Assembly: GCA_963693085.1 (NCBI GenBank)
Contig: OY856410.1
Location: 1,391,662,863-1,391,726,862 of the forward strand
Direction of reading: 5' to 3'
From: Alisma plantago-aquatica
Taxonomy: Eukaryota; Streptophyta; Magnoliopsida; Alismatales; Alismataceae
Length of the DNA: 64,000 bases
This document shows, piece by piece, positions 1 to 12,299 of the stretch. A model generated the notes under the pieces. That model ran no database searches. It worked only from the letters and a program-made list of their open reading frames with translations, and was not told the DNA's origin. A program made the translations under genes and the position numbers. Within the stretch, counting starts at the first letter, position 1. Every line of letters begins with the position of its first letter.

Positions 1-491
1 TGTATGATCTCATCATTCGAGTCCTCAACCTGAAAGCATACGTCATTGAGTATTGTCATTCTCTAGACATTCAATCAGTTCTATCACTATCTCATATGAC
101 TGAACCAGAAAGAATTGGAAGCTTGCCTTTGATGTTTATCAAATCAATCTTAATGTATCCCATCAATCATCCCATGATTGGCTCTCAGGGCATACATACC
201 AACAGTCAACTCCTAGTTCCTTAGTAGATATGGTCTTCCTTACTGACCAGTGATGACATTGGTTAGAGCCTTGATGAGCACTTCTAGGGGTGCATTAGGG
301 TTACATTAGGGTTAACCCCTCCAGAAGAACTATGATCACTCCCCCATTGGAAGAGCTTCCCTCTCCATCTACGTGCTCCTTGTCCTTATCAGATTTCCTC
401 TTGGGAGCCATCTACAAAAGGGAACATAAACTATATGAGATTTTGAGAAAAAACCTGGTGGCCAACTATATTTTTTTCTCCGATACCATAT
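1..491 (-). mobile_element. Partial internal region of an upstream Tekay-like Gypsy copy
   Basis: From about 208 to 491 this matches 4373-4643 closely by eye, so it is a second copy of the internal domain of the minus-strand Gypsy element described next. It includes the first gag codons: a minus-strand ATG at 409-411 followed by Met-Ala-Pro-Lys-Arg-Lys. It also includes a decayed minus-strand primer-binding site at 477-488 (TGGTATCGGAG on the minus strand) directly next to the LTR at 492. Positions 1-207 do not match the other copy and I cannot assign them. The element is cut by the window edge. Confidence 0.75.
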
Positions 492-3356
492 TGTAACATC
501 CCAAATTTCTAGAACATATAATCCACTGATTGGAAGCATAATTCTATTGGGAAAATGATAATCATTGCATAAAAATAAAGTTTGACAAAACAACACGTGA
601 TACATTGCATAATTTATCATATCTCAAACTCATAACATAAAACTCACACTCTAACTAAAAAACATATCTTAAAACATTAAGGAAACTTTAATCTATTGAT
701 AGTTGTCACCCTACTAGGTCTAGTCTCAGAAGTCCTTGAGCTCCTTCTTCAACTGGTCCTCAGATAGCTCTATCCTTGATGTTGCTTCTTTCCTACGGGC
801 ATCGCGCCCCCAGCCATGCATAAAATAGTTTGTAAGTGGAACTGAACATATTATAAAATTGAAATAACATATACTATGAAAAGAAAACATTTAACATCAT
901 GATAATAAACTTTGCATTTTATCATTATCTTTTATCTAACTTATATAAGAATCCTCAAATTTTGCACTGAAGTACTTCTTCTCTTTGCATAGAAGTGCCT
1001 CTTGAATTGCACTGAAGTGCTTTGTATGCTAGGAAAGCCCATGATTTGTACCAAAGTACTATGCATGCTAGGAAAGCCAATGATTTGTACTAAAGTACAG
1101 TGTATGCTAGGAAAGCCCATGATTTGTACCGAAGTACACTATATGCTAGGAAAGGCCATGACGAGGATCTTATATAAGGTTCATTGATTATCTTTTCTCT
1201 TACTCTTTAATACTCTTTACTCTTGCTCTTAAACATGAATATAATGTGATATGATGATTCTTGAAAATAAATAGTAAAAGAGATTTCATTTATCCATTAA
1301 CTTTTAACTTTGATCAATAAAATCATAGCATGAATCATACAATCAATTAATGACATGTACATTGTACTCAATAGCATATAAACATCCAATAATAATGTTC
1401 AAATTGCATGGACCACTTATAGAGATAGGAGAAACTCCTAATAGTCTTGATGTTCAGGGAACCTTGAAATAGTTAATTTTCATCAGTGATTTATATTCAA
1501 GTTGATTTCTAGGGTTTCATGGTGCTTGGATGAATTAGGGGGAAAAGGAGTAAAAATAGGCTTCAAAACTAATTTATTATGGTTCCTTGCATTTTTATCT
1601 TTTTGACGAGTACTGATTTGTATTTTTTTGACATCAGGTTAGTTAAATACAATTTTCAAAGATCTAGCCAATCATAGAGCAAGAAAATTCCACACTGAAT
1701 TATCCAAAGCACACAGTGGTTGGGCCCACGGCTATCGTGGCCCAACCGCAGTTGGCCACTTGTCCTGGACTCACCCAGAAAGAGACTTGCAATCAATCAG
1801 TGGTCAAGGTGACTGAAAAACCCAATCGTGACAATGTGGGCGCAACTCTGGGAACTGATCCAATAGGGGTGAAAAGGGGAATACATCCCCTAGGATGATT
1901 ATCTTCAGGATGAATAGGAAATAGACGTTGTAGTAGCAAAGATCCAAAAATCATAGACTCAATTTCAACCAACATCAAAAAAAGCCAAAATACTGGGCAT
2001 CTACCCCATCGCCTCCCACACCCAGTAAGTCCTAGAATAGGGTTTGGATTACCGGAAGCTCCAGTGATGGGTTCCGCCATTGATAATAGGTTGGAGAACA
2101 CTAGGTGGTAGAAGATGCAAAACTAAACAAGAGACAGTGAAAATAAGCCCGATCAACTCGGTGTACCTAGGTGAAGCTAAAGAGGAACCTTTTATGAAGG
2201 CTTATAGGAAAAACTACTAAAACCAAACTAGGGTTCATGGATGCAGATGGTGTGAAGAAAAAGGGGGAAACTGGGACATACTACAAATCTAATGAAGTAG
2301 CGATGTTAGGACTTCCGTGAGGACTCAATGAAGAAAGGAGGTGTCTAGAGGAGGTTTTGTTAGCTTCCAGTAAACTCGGTCAAAGCTGACAGCAAGGTGT
2401 GGTTGAGGGATACTAGTTGTGATGCAAAAGAGGGCGAAGGATATGGTGGGTTTTATTGCAAGCGGTTGTGTGAAGGTCTACGGAGGTCCTTATACATGTG
2501 TGATGTCCTGAGATGACTGGGAATCCCAACCCTGATGGGAAATAGGAGAAGGACGAGGGTTCTTGTTGACATGGAGATCTAGGGCACAAGAGTGAACCAA
2601 ATTAGGGTTTTGAAACTTCGAGAGGAAGCACTGATTGCTAGAAAACTTATTAGATCATGATGAGGAAACTCGTAGAGAGAAATGGGTGAGGAAAGAACTA
2701 GGAGTCCCACTGGTTTCAGGAACGGGGTGAGGGAGAGGACTCGCACGGGATCTGGGAGTCCCAAGCGGGCCCTGACTGTGTCTGCATGACATAGTATATG
2801 AATGAAGCCCATTTTCTTTTTTTGTCTATAGTCATATTAGGATAATTAGGTGATTAAGTTATTTTCTTGCTAATTCGAATTGTAATATCTAGAAAAATAT
2901 AAATTAACCAAATTTGGTGTCTTGTTTATTTGGACCACGAGGAGTACAAAAATCTAGTTAGCTTCCTCGTTTGACATATTTGATTTCTTATATTTCTATT
3001 TCTATGATAATCATGACTTAATTATGTAGAATTATTTCATAAAATATTTTGGGCTCATATTTTGATAAATTGCGTACATTAACAACTTTATTTAATAAAA
3101 AAAATCATAAGGTCATGTTATGCTCAATAAATGGGTCACTTTCACTCTAAACCCATAGATATTACAAATTGACTCATTCGGGTTATATTGAATTACAACT
3201 TGATGTTATAATGTGAATTTGTCTCTGAATTTGCTGGAATCAAGCTTTAAACATTATAATTATATATTTTCATCACATTAGGGTTTATTTGAGCATCAAG
3301 TTTTAATTTTGAAGTTAGGGTTTCTAATTTGAGATTATAAAAAGTAGGGTGCTACA
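492..3356 (-). repeat. LTR of Tekay-like Gypsy element (left copy)
   Basis: This 2865 bp LTR begins TGTAACATCC and ends GGTGCTACA, nearly inverted copies of each other. It is repeated at 4644-6117 plus 26977-27664. The TGTAACAYCC terminus is typical of Del/Tekay chromoviruses. It is flanked on both sides by internal sequence of the same element (1-491 and 3357-4643), so it sits in the middle of a tandem array. ORFs of 60-100 codons inside it are on both strands and match no protein I know; I treat them as chance. It is intact in length, unlike the right copy. Confidence 0.88.
1003..1165 (+). repeat. 39 bp tandem repeat inside LTR
   Basis: About four copies of a 39 bp unit containing ATGCTAGGAAAGCCCATGAT. 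Because 39 is divisible by three it reads as an open 13-residue repeat (Met-Ile-Cys-Thr-Lys-Val...), but this is a side effect of the period and not evidence of a gene. The same array is in the other LTR at about 5155-5315. Confidence 0.85.
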
Positions 3357-3395
3357 ATTCTACCCACCTTAAATGATTTTCATCCTCGAAATTCT
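3357..3395 (-). other. Polypurine tract and pol 3' tail (Tekay type)
   Basis: On the minus strand this reads AATTTCGAGGATGAAAATC, then TTTAAGGTGGGTAGAAT, directly in front of the LTR end. The phrase AATTTCGAGGAYGAAAT followed by a purine-rich tract is the stereotyped 3' end of Del/Tekay chromovirus pol. This fixes the family and the minus-strand orientation, although the body of pol is absent. Confidence 0.75.
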
Positions 3396-3634
3396 ATTAG
3401 CCACCTTAGGGTTTTTCTTATCCTTAACATGAAAATTCTAACACCTTATAATTATCATGAAATATTAAATCTAGGGCAAGGCTAAACATATATATAGTCC
3501 ATGTAAAGGTACTAAAGGAATTCATAACTAAATCATACCTTGTTCATTCTCACCGTCTTCATCATCATCCACCATGGTGAAGATCCAACTTGTCTTTTCT
3601 CCTTAGGCTCTGGGTTGACTTGGGAATCTTTCTT

Positions 3635-4561
3635 CTATGGGAGCTTGGGGCAGTTGGATCTTATATGGTCAGCCCCTCCATAGTAGTAACAAACTCCAGT
3701 TCCATATCTACATTCTCCTATATGATATCTATTACACTTGGTGCACTGATTCTCTTCATGAGCGTCTGGAGCAGGTTCCTCTACTTTCATCTTCTTGTCG
3801 TTTGTGGTTTTTTTGCTCTTTCTTGCTTCCTTAGGCCGCTCCATTCTTCCAGTATCATATAGGATGGTCCTCCAACTCTAGGGTAGCCATGAGTGCCTCC
3901 TGCACTGTCCTGATGCCACGTCCAGTCAAAGCATAGCCCAAATTAAGTTTCAGGCCACGCGTGAACTTCTTTTCCAGACATGTCTCATCTAAACCATACT
4001 CATACTTTTGCAACATACGGAACTTCATTGCATACTAACTAATAGTTGAGTCATACTGCCTCAAATGCTTGAACTCCATCTCCTTCTTCTTGATCATATA
4101 TTTGGATATGTAATGGTTCCGAAAGGCAGTGGTGAACTCCTCCCAAGTCAACAGTTCAGCATTAGGTCCTCGAGCATTGGTGAAGTTCTCCCACCAAGTG
4201 TTGGTTGCACTCTTCAACATATGTGTTCTAAAGCAAACTTTAGAAGGCTCAGGACATCCTAAGTCGGAAACAGTGCTCGACATTGAGAAACACTCTCCAG
4301 TATGACCAACTACATCAATCTCAACTTCCCCAGAGAATGTTTCTGGCTTGATCTTTAGGAAGTCCACTAAGGTCAACTCGTGGTTCCTCAGTTGATGTGG
4401 TCTTCTTTACTGACCAGTGATGGCATTGTTCAGAGCCTTAGTGATGTCTACCATTAGAGATAACCCCTCCAGTAGCACTATGATCACTCCCCCCCATTGG
4501 AGGATCTTCCCTCTCCATCTACATGCTCCTTGCCCATATCATATTTCCTCTTGGGAACCAT
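3635..4561 (-). pseudogene. Gypsy gag polyprotein, decayed (Tekay-like)
   Basis: The gag starts at a minus-strand ATG (4559-4561; Met-Val-Pro-Lys-Arg-Lys) just inside the primer-binding site. The capsid-like part (4376-4035) contains FLKIKPETFSG, TNTWWENF and TWEEFTTAFRNHYISK, the usual Retrotrans_gag core. A stop (ISxYAMKF, where Gln is expected) lies at about 4035. The homology then continues through LKLNLGYALTGRGIRT before a frameshift. The C-terminal part (3844-3635) has CTKCNRYHIGECRYGT and a CCHC knuckle CYYYGGADHIRSNC, in which the second Cys is replaced by Tyr. Gag packages element RNA. Protease, RT and integrase are missing: only about 240 bp separate the knuckle from the polypurine tract. 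It is non-functional and could at most be mobilised in trans. Confidence 0.85.
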
Positions 4562-4628
4562 CTACAAAAGATAACATAAACTATATGAGATTTTGAGAAA
4601 AAAAACCCAGTGTCCAACTATATTTTTT

Positions 4629-4640
4629 GCTTTGATACCA
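4629..4640 (-). other. Primer-binding site (initiator tRNA-Met)
   Basis: The minus strand reads TGGTATCAAAGC two or three bases inside the LTR at 4644. This is one mismatch from TGGTATCAGAGC, the complement of the plant initiator tRNA-Met 3' end. It confirms that the element runs on the minus strand. Confidence 0.8.
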
Positions 4641-4643
4641 TAT

Positions 4644-6117
4644 TGTAACATCCCAATTTTCTAAAACATGTAATTCATTGAGCAGAAGCATAATCTTGTT
4701 GGGAAAATGATAATCATTGCATAAAAATAAAGTTTGATAAACCAACACATGATACATTGCATAATTTCTCATATCTCAAAATCATAACATAAAACTTACA
4801 CTCTAAATAAAACACATGTCTCAAAACATAAAGAAAAATCTAATCTATTGATAGTTGGCACCCCACCAAATCTGGTCTCAGAAGTCCTTGAGCTCCTTTT
4901 TCAACTAGTTCTTAGATAGCTCTATCCTTGACGTTGCTTCTTTCCGATGGGCATCGCAACCCCAGCCATGCATAAAATAGTTTGTAAGTGGAATTGAACA
5001 TATTATAAAACTAAGATCACATATACTTTGAAAAGAAAATATTTAACATCATGAAAATAAACTTTGCATTTTATCATTGTATTTTATCTAACTTATATAA
5101 GAATCCTCAAATTTTGCACTGAAGTGCCTCTTCTCTTTGCACTGAAGTGCTTCATGAATTGTACCGAAGTGCTTTGTATGCTAAGGAAGCCCATGATTTG
5201 TATCGAAGTACTCTGTATGCTACGAAAGTCCATGATTTGTACTAAAGTACATTGTATGCTAGGAAAGCCCATGATTTGTACCGACATACATTGTATTCTA
5301 GGGAAGTCCATGATGAGGATCTTATATAAGTTTCATTCATTATCTTTACTCTTACTCTTAAAAACTCTTTACTCTTGATCTTAAACATGAATATAATGTG
5401 ATACGATAATTCTTGAAAATAAATAGTAAAAGAGATTTCATTTATCCATTAACTTTTAACATTGATCAATAAAATCAAAGCATGAATATTACAATCACTT
5501 AATAACATGTACATTGTACTCCATATCATATAAATATCCAATAATAATGTTCAAAGTGCATGGACCACTTACAGACATTGTACCAACTCCTAATAGTCTC
5601 TTAATGTTCATGGGATCCGAATTACCATGTTGAAATAATTAATTTTCATTAATGATTTATATTCAAGTTGATTTCTAGGGTTTCATGGTGCTTGGATGAG
5701 TTAGGGTTCTTGAATGAGTTAGGGGGAAAAGGAGTAAAACATGATTCAAAACCAATTTATTATGATTCCTTGCATTTTTATCTTTCTAGTTTGTATTTTT
5801 CTAACATCAGGTTAGTTAAATACGATTTTTTGACGATCTGGCCAAACACAATAACAATCCATGATGGATTATCTAAATCCCATATAGGTCGGGCCCATGG
5901 TTGTCGTGGCCCAACCGCAGCTGGCCACTTGGCCTGGACTCACCCAGAAGGATACCTGCGATCAATCGGTGGTCAAGGTGACTAAAAACCCTAATTATGC
6001 CCATGTGGGTGCAACTCTGGGAACCAATCCAATAGGGGTGTAAGGGGGAATCCATCCCTAGCATCATCATCTTCAGGACGAACAGGAAGAAGGAGTTTCC
6101 GTAGCAAAGATCTAGAA
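4644..6117 (-). repeat. Right LTR of Tekay-like Gypsy element, left portion
   Basis: This matches 492-1950 of the left LTR in order, including the 39 bp repeats (5155-5315). It breaks off at 6117 where the triple-LTR insertion begins and resumes at 26977. On the element's own strand this is the 5' LTR. Confidence 0.88.
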
Positions 6118-6122
6118 ATCAC
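6118..6122. other. Target-site duplication ATCAC (left)
   Basis: ATCAC immediately precedes the first TGTAACACCCC and recurs at 26972-26976 after the last GTTACA. The uninterrupted homologous sequence in the other LTR (about 1948-1960, AATCATAGACTC) shows the site before insertion, so the whole 20.8 kb block entered, or came to occupy, one target site. Confidence 0.92.
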
Positions 6123-6943
6123 TGTAACACCCCTAACCTGGGTTATGGCTTACCATAGAATTTTTTCTTAAGTAAGTTACTTACAAACTTGTTCTAAACT
6201 TTTTAAAAGTAATTAAGGCTCTTGGTGAAGTTTATTTTCAAGTATGAGCTTAATTAAAAACTATTTGTGCATTATATGATAGTCTGAGTGAAAAAAGCAA
6301 TTTTCCCATGGTGAGGGGCTACATTGCAATATGTCACATGTTGAATGTGTTCTAAGTGTTTTAGTATCATAACAGAGAGAATGATTCTAAGTGGTGGCTT
6401 GTGGAAATCCTAAATCCCAAGTTATAACTTGTTTGAACAATGCTAGTATTTTGTGCACCAATTTTGGTACAATTTGTAATTTACCCAAAATATAGGGTAA
6501 AAATACAAATTACCACCTCTAGAGTGTCCCTACTCCCTCTATGTATCTTTTAGAGGAAAGATAAAGAAGGATACACTATGTTTGAAGCATATTTGAATGA
6601 TGATACTCTTGGTGAGGAATAGACCAAGAAAGAATTGAAGGTAAAGCCTTATATGTGTTGTATCGAGTTGTAGACTTGATGTAAGAGCCCTATCGGCCAA
6701 GGAGCCATAGTAGAAGTCTCCCATCGGTTTGTTGAGCCTTGGCAAAGGCCATTATGGGCAAATCTTCTCAAGGGGGTGGCCCATGACGAGTTGCAAGCTC
6801 CTTGCAAAAAAGTATATTGGTTTGCTTTATTGATAAGATAAAGATGAGATAACTTACTCAACAAGATAAGGAATGGCTGAGATATTGCCTCTATATTATC
6901 CTCAAGACCCTTTCATGGCAAGATATATATGTGTGCATGCATG

Positions 6944-7042
6944 GACACGTGTCAACCATGCAAGGACATGTGTCATCTAGTATTATAAGGTGGAGACACC
7001 TCTTATACACTTTATCTCATGATCTCAAGTATATATATACTT
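6944..7042 (+). promoter_or_regulatory. Candidate LTR promoter: G-box palindrome and TATA-like block (LTR-a)
   Basis: A perfect 10 bp palindrome GACACGTGTC (6944-6953; CACGTG core, the bZIP/bHLH G-box) lies about 75 bp upstream of AAGTATATATATACTT (7027-7042), itself palindromic. The same pair is in LTR-b (14753-14762, TATA block about 14837-14853) and LTR-c (22613-22622, about 22696-22711). Promoter function is inferred from position and motif only. Confidence 0.45.
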
Positions 7043-7604
7043 CACCTTCCACCTACTTATGGAAGTTTACGAACCCCACAACCCACCTCCTAGGAGATAT
7101 TTTGCATAGCCCCTTAGATATCATGCAAAGTAGCTCAAGGAGAAAGGGGAGCTTGAGCACCAAACTTAAGGTAAGACTTTGGTCATCTTCAACCTTGGTT
7201 GAAGAAGGATTTCGGGTTATGGATATTCCTCTCTTTCCTTCTTCACCAAGTTCTTAACTATGGTGATTTATTGTATATGGAGGATTTTTGAACGAGCCTT
7301 GGACCTTGGAAAAGTTCATCTTCAACCTTAGGAATGTAAAGCTTTGGATCTTGGAGCTTTGAAGTTGCTCATAAGGCGGGTTATATAACTTGAACCGAAT
7401 CATGTTATTATTCACCACCTATCTTGCTATACTAGATGATCTACTTTCAATTCCAAGACTTTCTTGAATACTTGATGAATCTATGAGTTCTAGTAGTTGC
7501 ATAGAACTATTGTTCATGCACTATAACAGTTAGAACAAAGGTCTAGATCTTGAAGAAGATGGTATCACTTTATAAAGTGATATCGCGTTCAAGCATACAA
7601 ACAA

Positions 7605-8960
7605 GTACCTCTAACCCGATATGGTTATGTTCATACAACACTAGCACGATATAATTAAGAGTTTTTACCTTCTTGCATGATATGGAGATGAATTTCACAC
7701 TCTGAACACGTTACAGTTATAACCTTACACCTTTTTCATGATAGGAAGTCAAGTAAAGACTATATGCACGATACAGGGTCAAGTATATACTTCTAAATTG
7801 ATATGCTAAAACCCTAGTTTGGGTAACCCGATTTGAGTAAGATAGGCAAGTACCTCTTGCATGATATGATCATGTAGTACACACCTAGCACATGATATCT
7901 TGAAGCACACATCTTGTGCATGCTATGATTGATTGAGCATACACTTATGAATAATATAAGACATGGATTCAAATATATGGTATTACCTAATATGGGTTGA
8001 AATACCTTAAACTCGATATGAAACCCAAGATGGGGGTTAACCCGATATGGAAATAGATGATAGATCATACATGATATGAGCCATGTCTTATGAACAATAT
8101 GGGAGATACCCACTTACACCTTATACATGATACAAGTCTAAGACTATACCTCTTACACGATATAGAGATACTGAGCACTCTAAACAATATAGAGTTGGAA
8201 ACCCAAGGTGATGGGTAAACCGATACAAGTGGTGAGCGATACTACATGCATGATATGGTTGATATTCCTTGTATGATAGGAATAGCATCTAATTCTATCT
8301 TGTGAACGATATGAGGTCCAATTCATACCTCATGCACGATATGGTCCATTATACCTAATATGGTGGATAACCCGAGATGATGGATTGAAATATGATATAC
8401 CCTATCCTTTGTGTAATGGATTATGATTAGAGAATTCAATTAGACACCTAGCTTGTCATGTAAACTATATGATAGGGCTGATCCTTGAAGGTATAAAGAG
8501 TTTATGAGCCTAGTGGTCTACCTAACATGGTAACCCGATATGTTACCCAACATGGAGACTCGATATGATAATCATGGATGGGAAACCGATATGGTATCTT
8601 GTATATACCAATTAAATGATACATGATGAGGCATACACTCTATGCCCTATATGGTGCACACCTTTTGCACTATATGGTACCAATCATATAGCCTATACCC
8701 GATATGGGGTCAAGCACCTATCTCATACCCGATATGAACCTAGCATGAGATGATAAGAACTAAGTGATAGTCAATCAGGTATGGGTACATGATATGATGT
8801 TAGGGGATACACCCTAAAACATGACATGGTGATGTGGTTATACCGCATGCTCGATATGGACACACGACATGAAATATAGAATGTATCCTAAAGTATAATA
8901 TGATACTATACAAACATGTTGATACCCGATATGGTAGGGACCCTTCAATCATATGTAGTT
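7605..8960 (+). repeat. Degenerate CGATATGG array in LTR-a
   Basis: The words CCCGATATGG, CACGATATGG, CATGATATG and TGATATGG recur dozens of times at irregular spacings, mostly about 20-45 bp, interspersed with short CACCTTGTGCAC-like and ACCC words. Spacer sequence is mostly unique. Equivalent arrays lie in LTR-b and LTR-c. Confidence 0.85.
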
Positions 8961-11316
8961 GATTGAGTGACATGGTGTGTGTTGCATTAACTACAATATA
9001 AAAGAGGATGAGGTTTGTTAATGGTGAATTAATGTTCCTCAAGTGGAGGATTGAACCAACTTAGTAAAAAGTATGATGCAATCAATATCCTAATAAGGAT
9101 AAGAGATAGACTTTTATATATGTGAAAACATGTTGATAAGATGGAATTAATACTCCTAAGATGAGTGGAGTATGAATTAGGGTTTGATTCTATATATTAT
9201 GATTTTGAATCCTTAAATTGTTAATAAGAAGAAAACATAACCCTAATGAATGGTGATGGTATACTCTTACAACCTTAATTGATTAAGATGGAGAAATCCT
9301 AGCCCTAATAACGGGTAGGATGTGTTTCTCTTGAATGGAATAATGATGTCATTTGCTACTAAAGTTTTTACCATGAAGTGTAAACTTCAAGAAACATGAT
9401 ATGATGGGCATAGCCTAGAATAAGCTATGATGTTGTGTATGTTACATATTTAAATGAGTCTTATGATCCATGTTAAATATCTGTACAATAAAGTATAATG
9501 ATTATATAGTCTGATATCTTAAAAGATAAGTTGTTACCTAGTAAGAGGTGACAAGATGCTTAATGAAACCATGTGAGCTATGTAGAATACTTATACAACC
9601 AGTGAAATGAATACCTTGGTCTAAGGACCTAGAGGTAATAGTTACATGTTACAGAGGTAATAATGCTATGTGGTGATCTAAGGGTTTGAATACCCAGATC
9701 CAGTATTCATGATGATGATGATGTGAAGGGATGAGAATTCCCAGTGATGTGATAAGGGACTGAGATCTCAAATGTTATATATATATATATATAAATGTGT
9801 TCCAAAGATTAGAAAAGTACTCGATAGATGTATTACATCTTTCTTTGTAATATTCATTTGTGATTAATGCTTATAACTTGTTTGATGCTAAAAGAATGAT
9901 GTAATATACTTAATATATCATTAGACACCATAAAATGTAGTTGCCCTGACCATAGATCCATCAGTTTTAGAATTTTTTGAATGGTGAAATAGGTTTTTCC
10001 CACGGGATAACATGGAGCGCATATTTTTGAATATGCTAGGGTGTGAGCTTGGACGACCATATGGGAGCCAATCCCCTTACGTCCGAAACCTTGGGGATTA
10101 ACTATATGCCATATCCTGGCATGAGTGAGATAGTGGTCGTAGACTCAGTAATGAGAACGTTGAACTAGCACATGGATTAGAGTATAGCTATATGCCATGA
10201 CTTAGTGATTTTATAACTAGGGACGGTTGTGTGTCTGTTGTTCCCCTAAGAGAGTGCATGTTGCGGCTATAACTCTATAGAGAAGATGCCGCTATACCCC
10301 GGCATAGCTAATTTGCAGTGACACAAGATGTCCTGCCAGCAGATGACACGAGATGTCCTGCTAAATCTGTGTGGTCTCGTACTGACCGAGACAGGAGAGG
10401 TTTTGGCATTCGGCTCTGTCATTGACCTTGTATGGTACCGACTTGTGAGAAGTTTGTGGTCAATTGGAGCATGAACAGTATACTTTATCTCCTCAGGGAA
10501 TAAGTGTGATTGTAAAAGGTAATCAGTCGTGTAGCATATTTGCTAAAGGATCGAATACAAAAATCATTAGTTGATGTGTACTTCAGTTATACATCTTAGA
10601 TGATAGATGTTATTTATGTTTCCTTACATTTCTTGTAAAGTGGATAGATGGTTTATTACTTTACCATGGATTAATGCATCATTTTCTTAAGTAAAGAAAT
10701 TACTCGGTCATGTTCATATAGTGATTAATCATGTCGGTTAAATATAAAAGAACCTCTTCTCAGTTTTATAATGCTTATATATGATAATAATATGGTCGAC
10801 GGAGAGTTATATCTCTCGCTAGGACAATTGTCTCACCCCATGGGATCCAGAATTTTTAGGTGGACGTGCACGAGGAGGTAGAAACTTTTTTGCAAAGGGA
10901 GAGCAACAGCCAGGGCAGTAGTAACAGCTCAGGTTGAGTATATTGTCTGTCATCTTTTGTAGATAGAAGTCCTATGTGTCGTCTCTGTACTCTCAGGTCT
11001 TTGGAGTTAGTTTGTAATGGTTTCATGAATGATCTGAGGATTTTGACTTGTATGCCTCAAGATTTTATGTTGCTTCAGTATATGTGTTGATAGAGCAACT
11101 GTTATATGTTGTCCTCGAGATGAGTAGAAATAGTGTTTGTATAATGTGAATTATGATATGTATATGTTTTAGATCTTTTAGTAAGAGTTTCCTAGAAGAG
11201 GATCTCCTTGCGAAATGGTTTTAAATTTTAGTGATTTTTGTTATTCTGTTATTTATGATTATTCTGCATAATTAGTAATGATTTGGTTTTCGGTTTGGTG
11301 GCGGTCGTTATAAGTT

Positions 11317-11328
11317 TGGTGTCAGAGC
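11317..11328 (+). other. Primer-binding site, internal region A
   Basis: TGGTGTCAGAGC, one mismatch from the initiator tRNA-Met complement TGGTATCAGAGC, four bases after the LTR-a end. Confidence 0.8.
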
Positions 11329-11444
11329 TTAAGGTTCGATGAGTCTACAAGGACATAGTACTAAGGTGTTGAGCTTGTTCTAGTGTCCTCCAGTATATCT
11401 TATAGTGACTTCTACTTATGTAGAAGATAGAGTAAAGCTTGAAG

Positions 11445-12160
11445 ATGTCTGGAGAACACGAGAAACACATTGTTGAAAGCAATGTTGTTGCACCAGGAAA
11501 ATGTGCAAGGGATCAGGCAAGAGAAGAATGACTGCCTGAGAATCTCCAGGTTGACCCAACCATGACAGAGAGCCCTGCTTTTAATGCCCTCACTGGACTG
11601 GTTATGACAACATTGAGGCATATCAAGGATCAGATACAAGCAATACAACCTAGATTACCAACCCCCAATGATGAAATTTTGGGCTCTAGCAGGATTCTTG
11701 ATCAACATCGTTATGTTGGAGCAATGGAAAATGTCGAAAGGACTGGGACACGACACGAAATCAGAGTCTTCTACAAATGTAGGTAGGTAGTACATCTTAT
11801 TAAGGACTGTCCAAGAAAGAATAATGAGATAGGGATTAATAAAAGATTTGTCCAAATTCGGGAATTGATGTCTAGTAGCCCTAAAAAGGGGAAGTTTTTG
11901 GTACCACCAATGCAACCAGCATCTAATACACCAGGACAATGGCTCCCAAGAGAAGGCAAGGGACCTGATAGAACTCTTTAATTAGCCTCTACATCGATAA
12001 TAAGGCTGACAAGCTCAGGGAATGCATATAAGAAATGTCATAAATGTAGACAGGTTGGGCATATTAGATCCTTTTGTCCGAATAGAATGAAGGGAATGAC
12101 CCAACCACCAAGGCAGAGTCAACAAGACTCTCAAGGGCAATGGTTTAGTAGTGGCACATA
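11445..12160 (+). pseudogene. Gypsy gag remnant, internal region A
   Basis: One long frame begins at ATG 11445 (MSGEHEKH). It contains NLQVDPTMTESPAFNALTGL, then a zinc-knuckle region: FYKCR followed by a TAG where copy B has Gln, then HLIKDC. A second, complete CCHC knuckle, CHKCRQVGHIRSFC, lies at about 12036-12077. Stops interrupt it (EExLPEN near 11529, the knuckle TAG at about 11785, TLxLA at about 11978), and a frameshift near 12130 changes the C-terminus relative to copy B. The first knuckle has Phe in place of its first Cys in both copies. Little of the capsid domain remains. It binds RNA if expressed, which I consider unlikely for this copy. Confidence 0.75.
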
Positions 12161-12299
12161 AGGATGTGGATAGACATCCTGAGAAGGTCCATCTGCACCA
12201 AATAATAGTGTACAACGTTGGAAACAGGCAATGACAAGATTCTATGAAAAGAATCAGCTTGAGGTAGTAATCAATCCATGAGTTGAGATAGGTCAGATG

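Larger units (their letters stand above)
6123..11312 (+). repeat. LTR-a of triple-LTR array (5190 bp)
   Basis: It starts TGTAACACCCC and ends GTCGTTATA (the expected terminal CA has become TA). It has the same order of landmarks as LTR-b and LTR-c: a conserved 5' block, a short TA/TG microsatellite (6923-6935), a palindromic G-box, a TATA-like stretch, the CGATATGG array (about 7600-8960), an AACCCTAA cluster (about 9235-9310), then a conserved 3' block. It shares fewer variants with b and c than those share with each other, for example at 9303-9345 against 17160-17200 and 24980-25020. Confidence 0.9.

Noticed and set aside
1002..1187. Small protein with 13-residue repeats (MICTKV...)
   Set aside because: The 39 bp tandem repeat period is a multiple of three, so an open frame is expected by chance; it lies in an LTR, and the opposite strand in the second copy is open as well.
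7814..8113. 99-codon minus-strand ORF shared by LTR-a and LTR-b
   Set aside because: It lies in the CGATATGG array, is shorter in LTR-c, and shared ancestry of the LTRs explains the similarity.
7605..8960. CRISPR-like array from the regularly recurring CGATATGG word
   Set aside because: The conserved word is only 8-11 bp, the spacing is irregular, and the context is a plant retrotransposon LTR with no cas genes.
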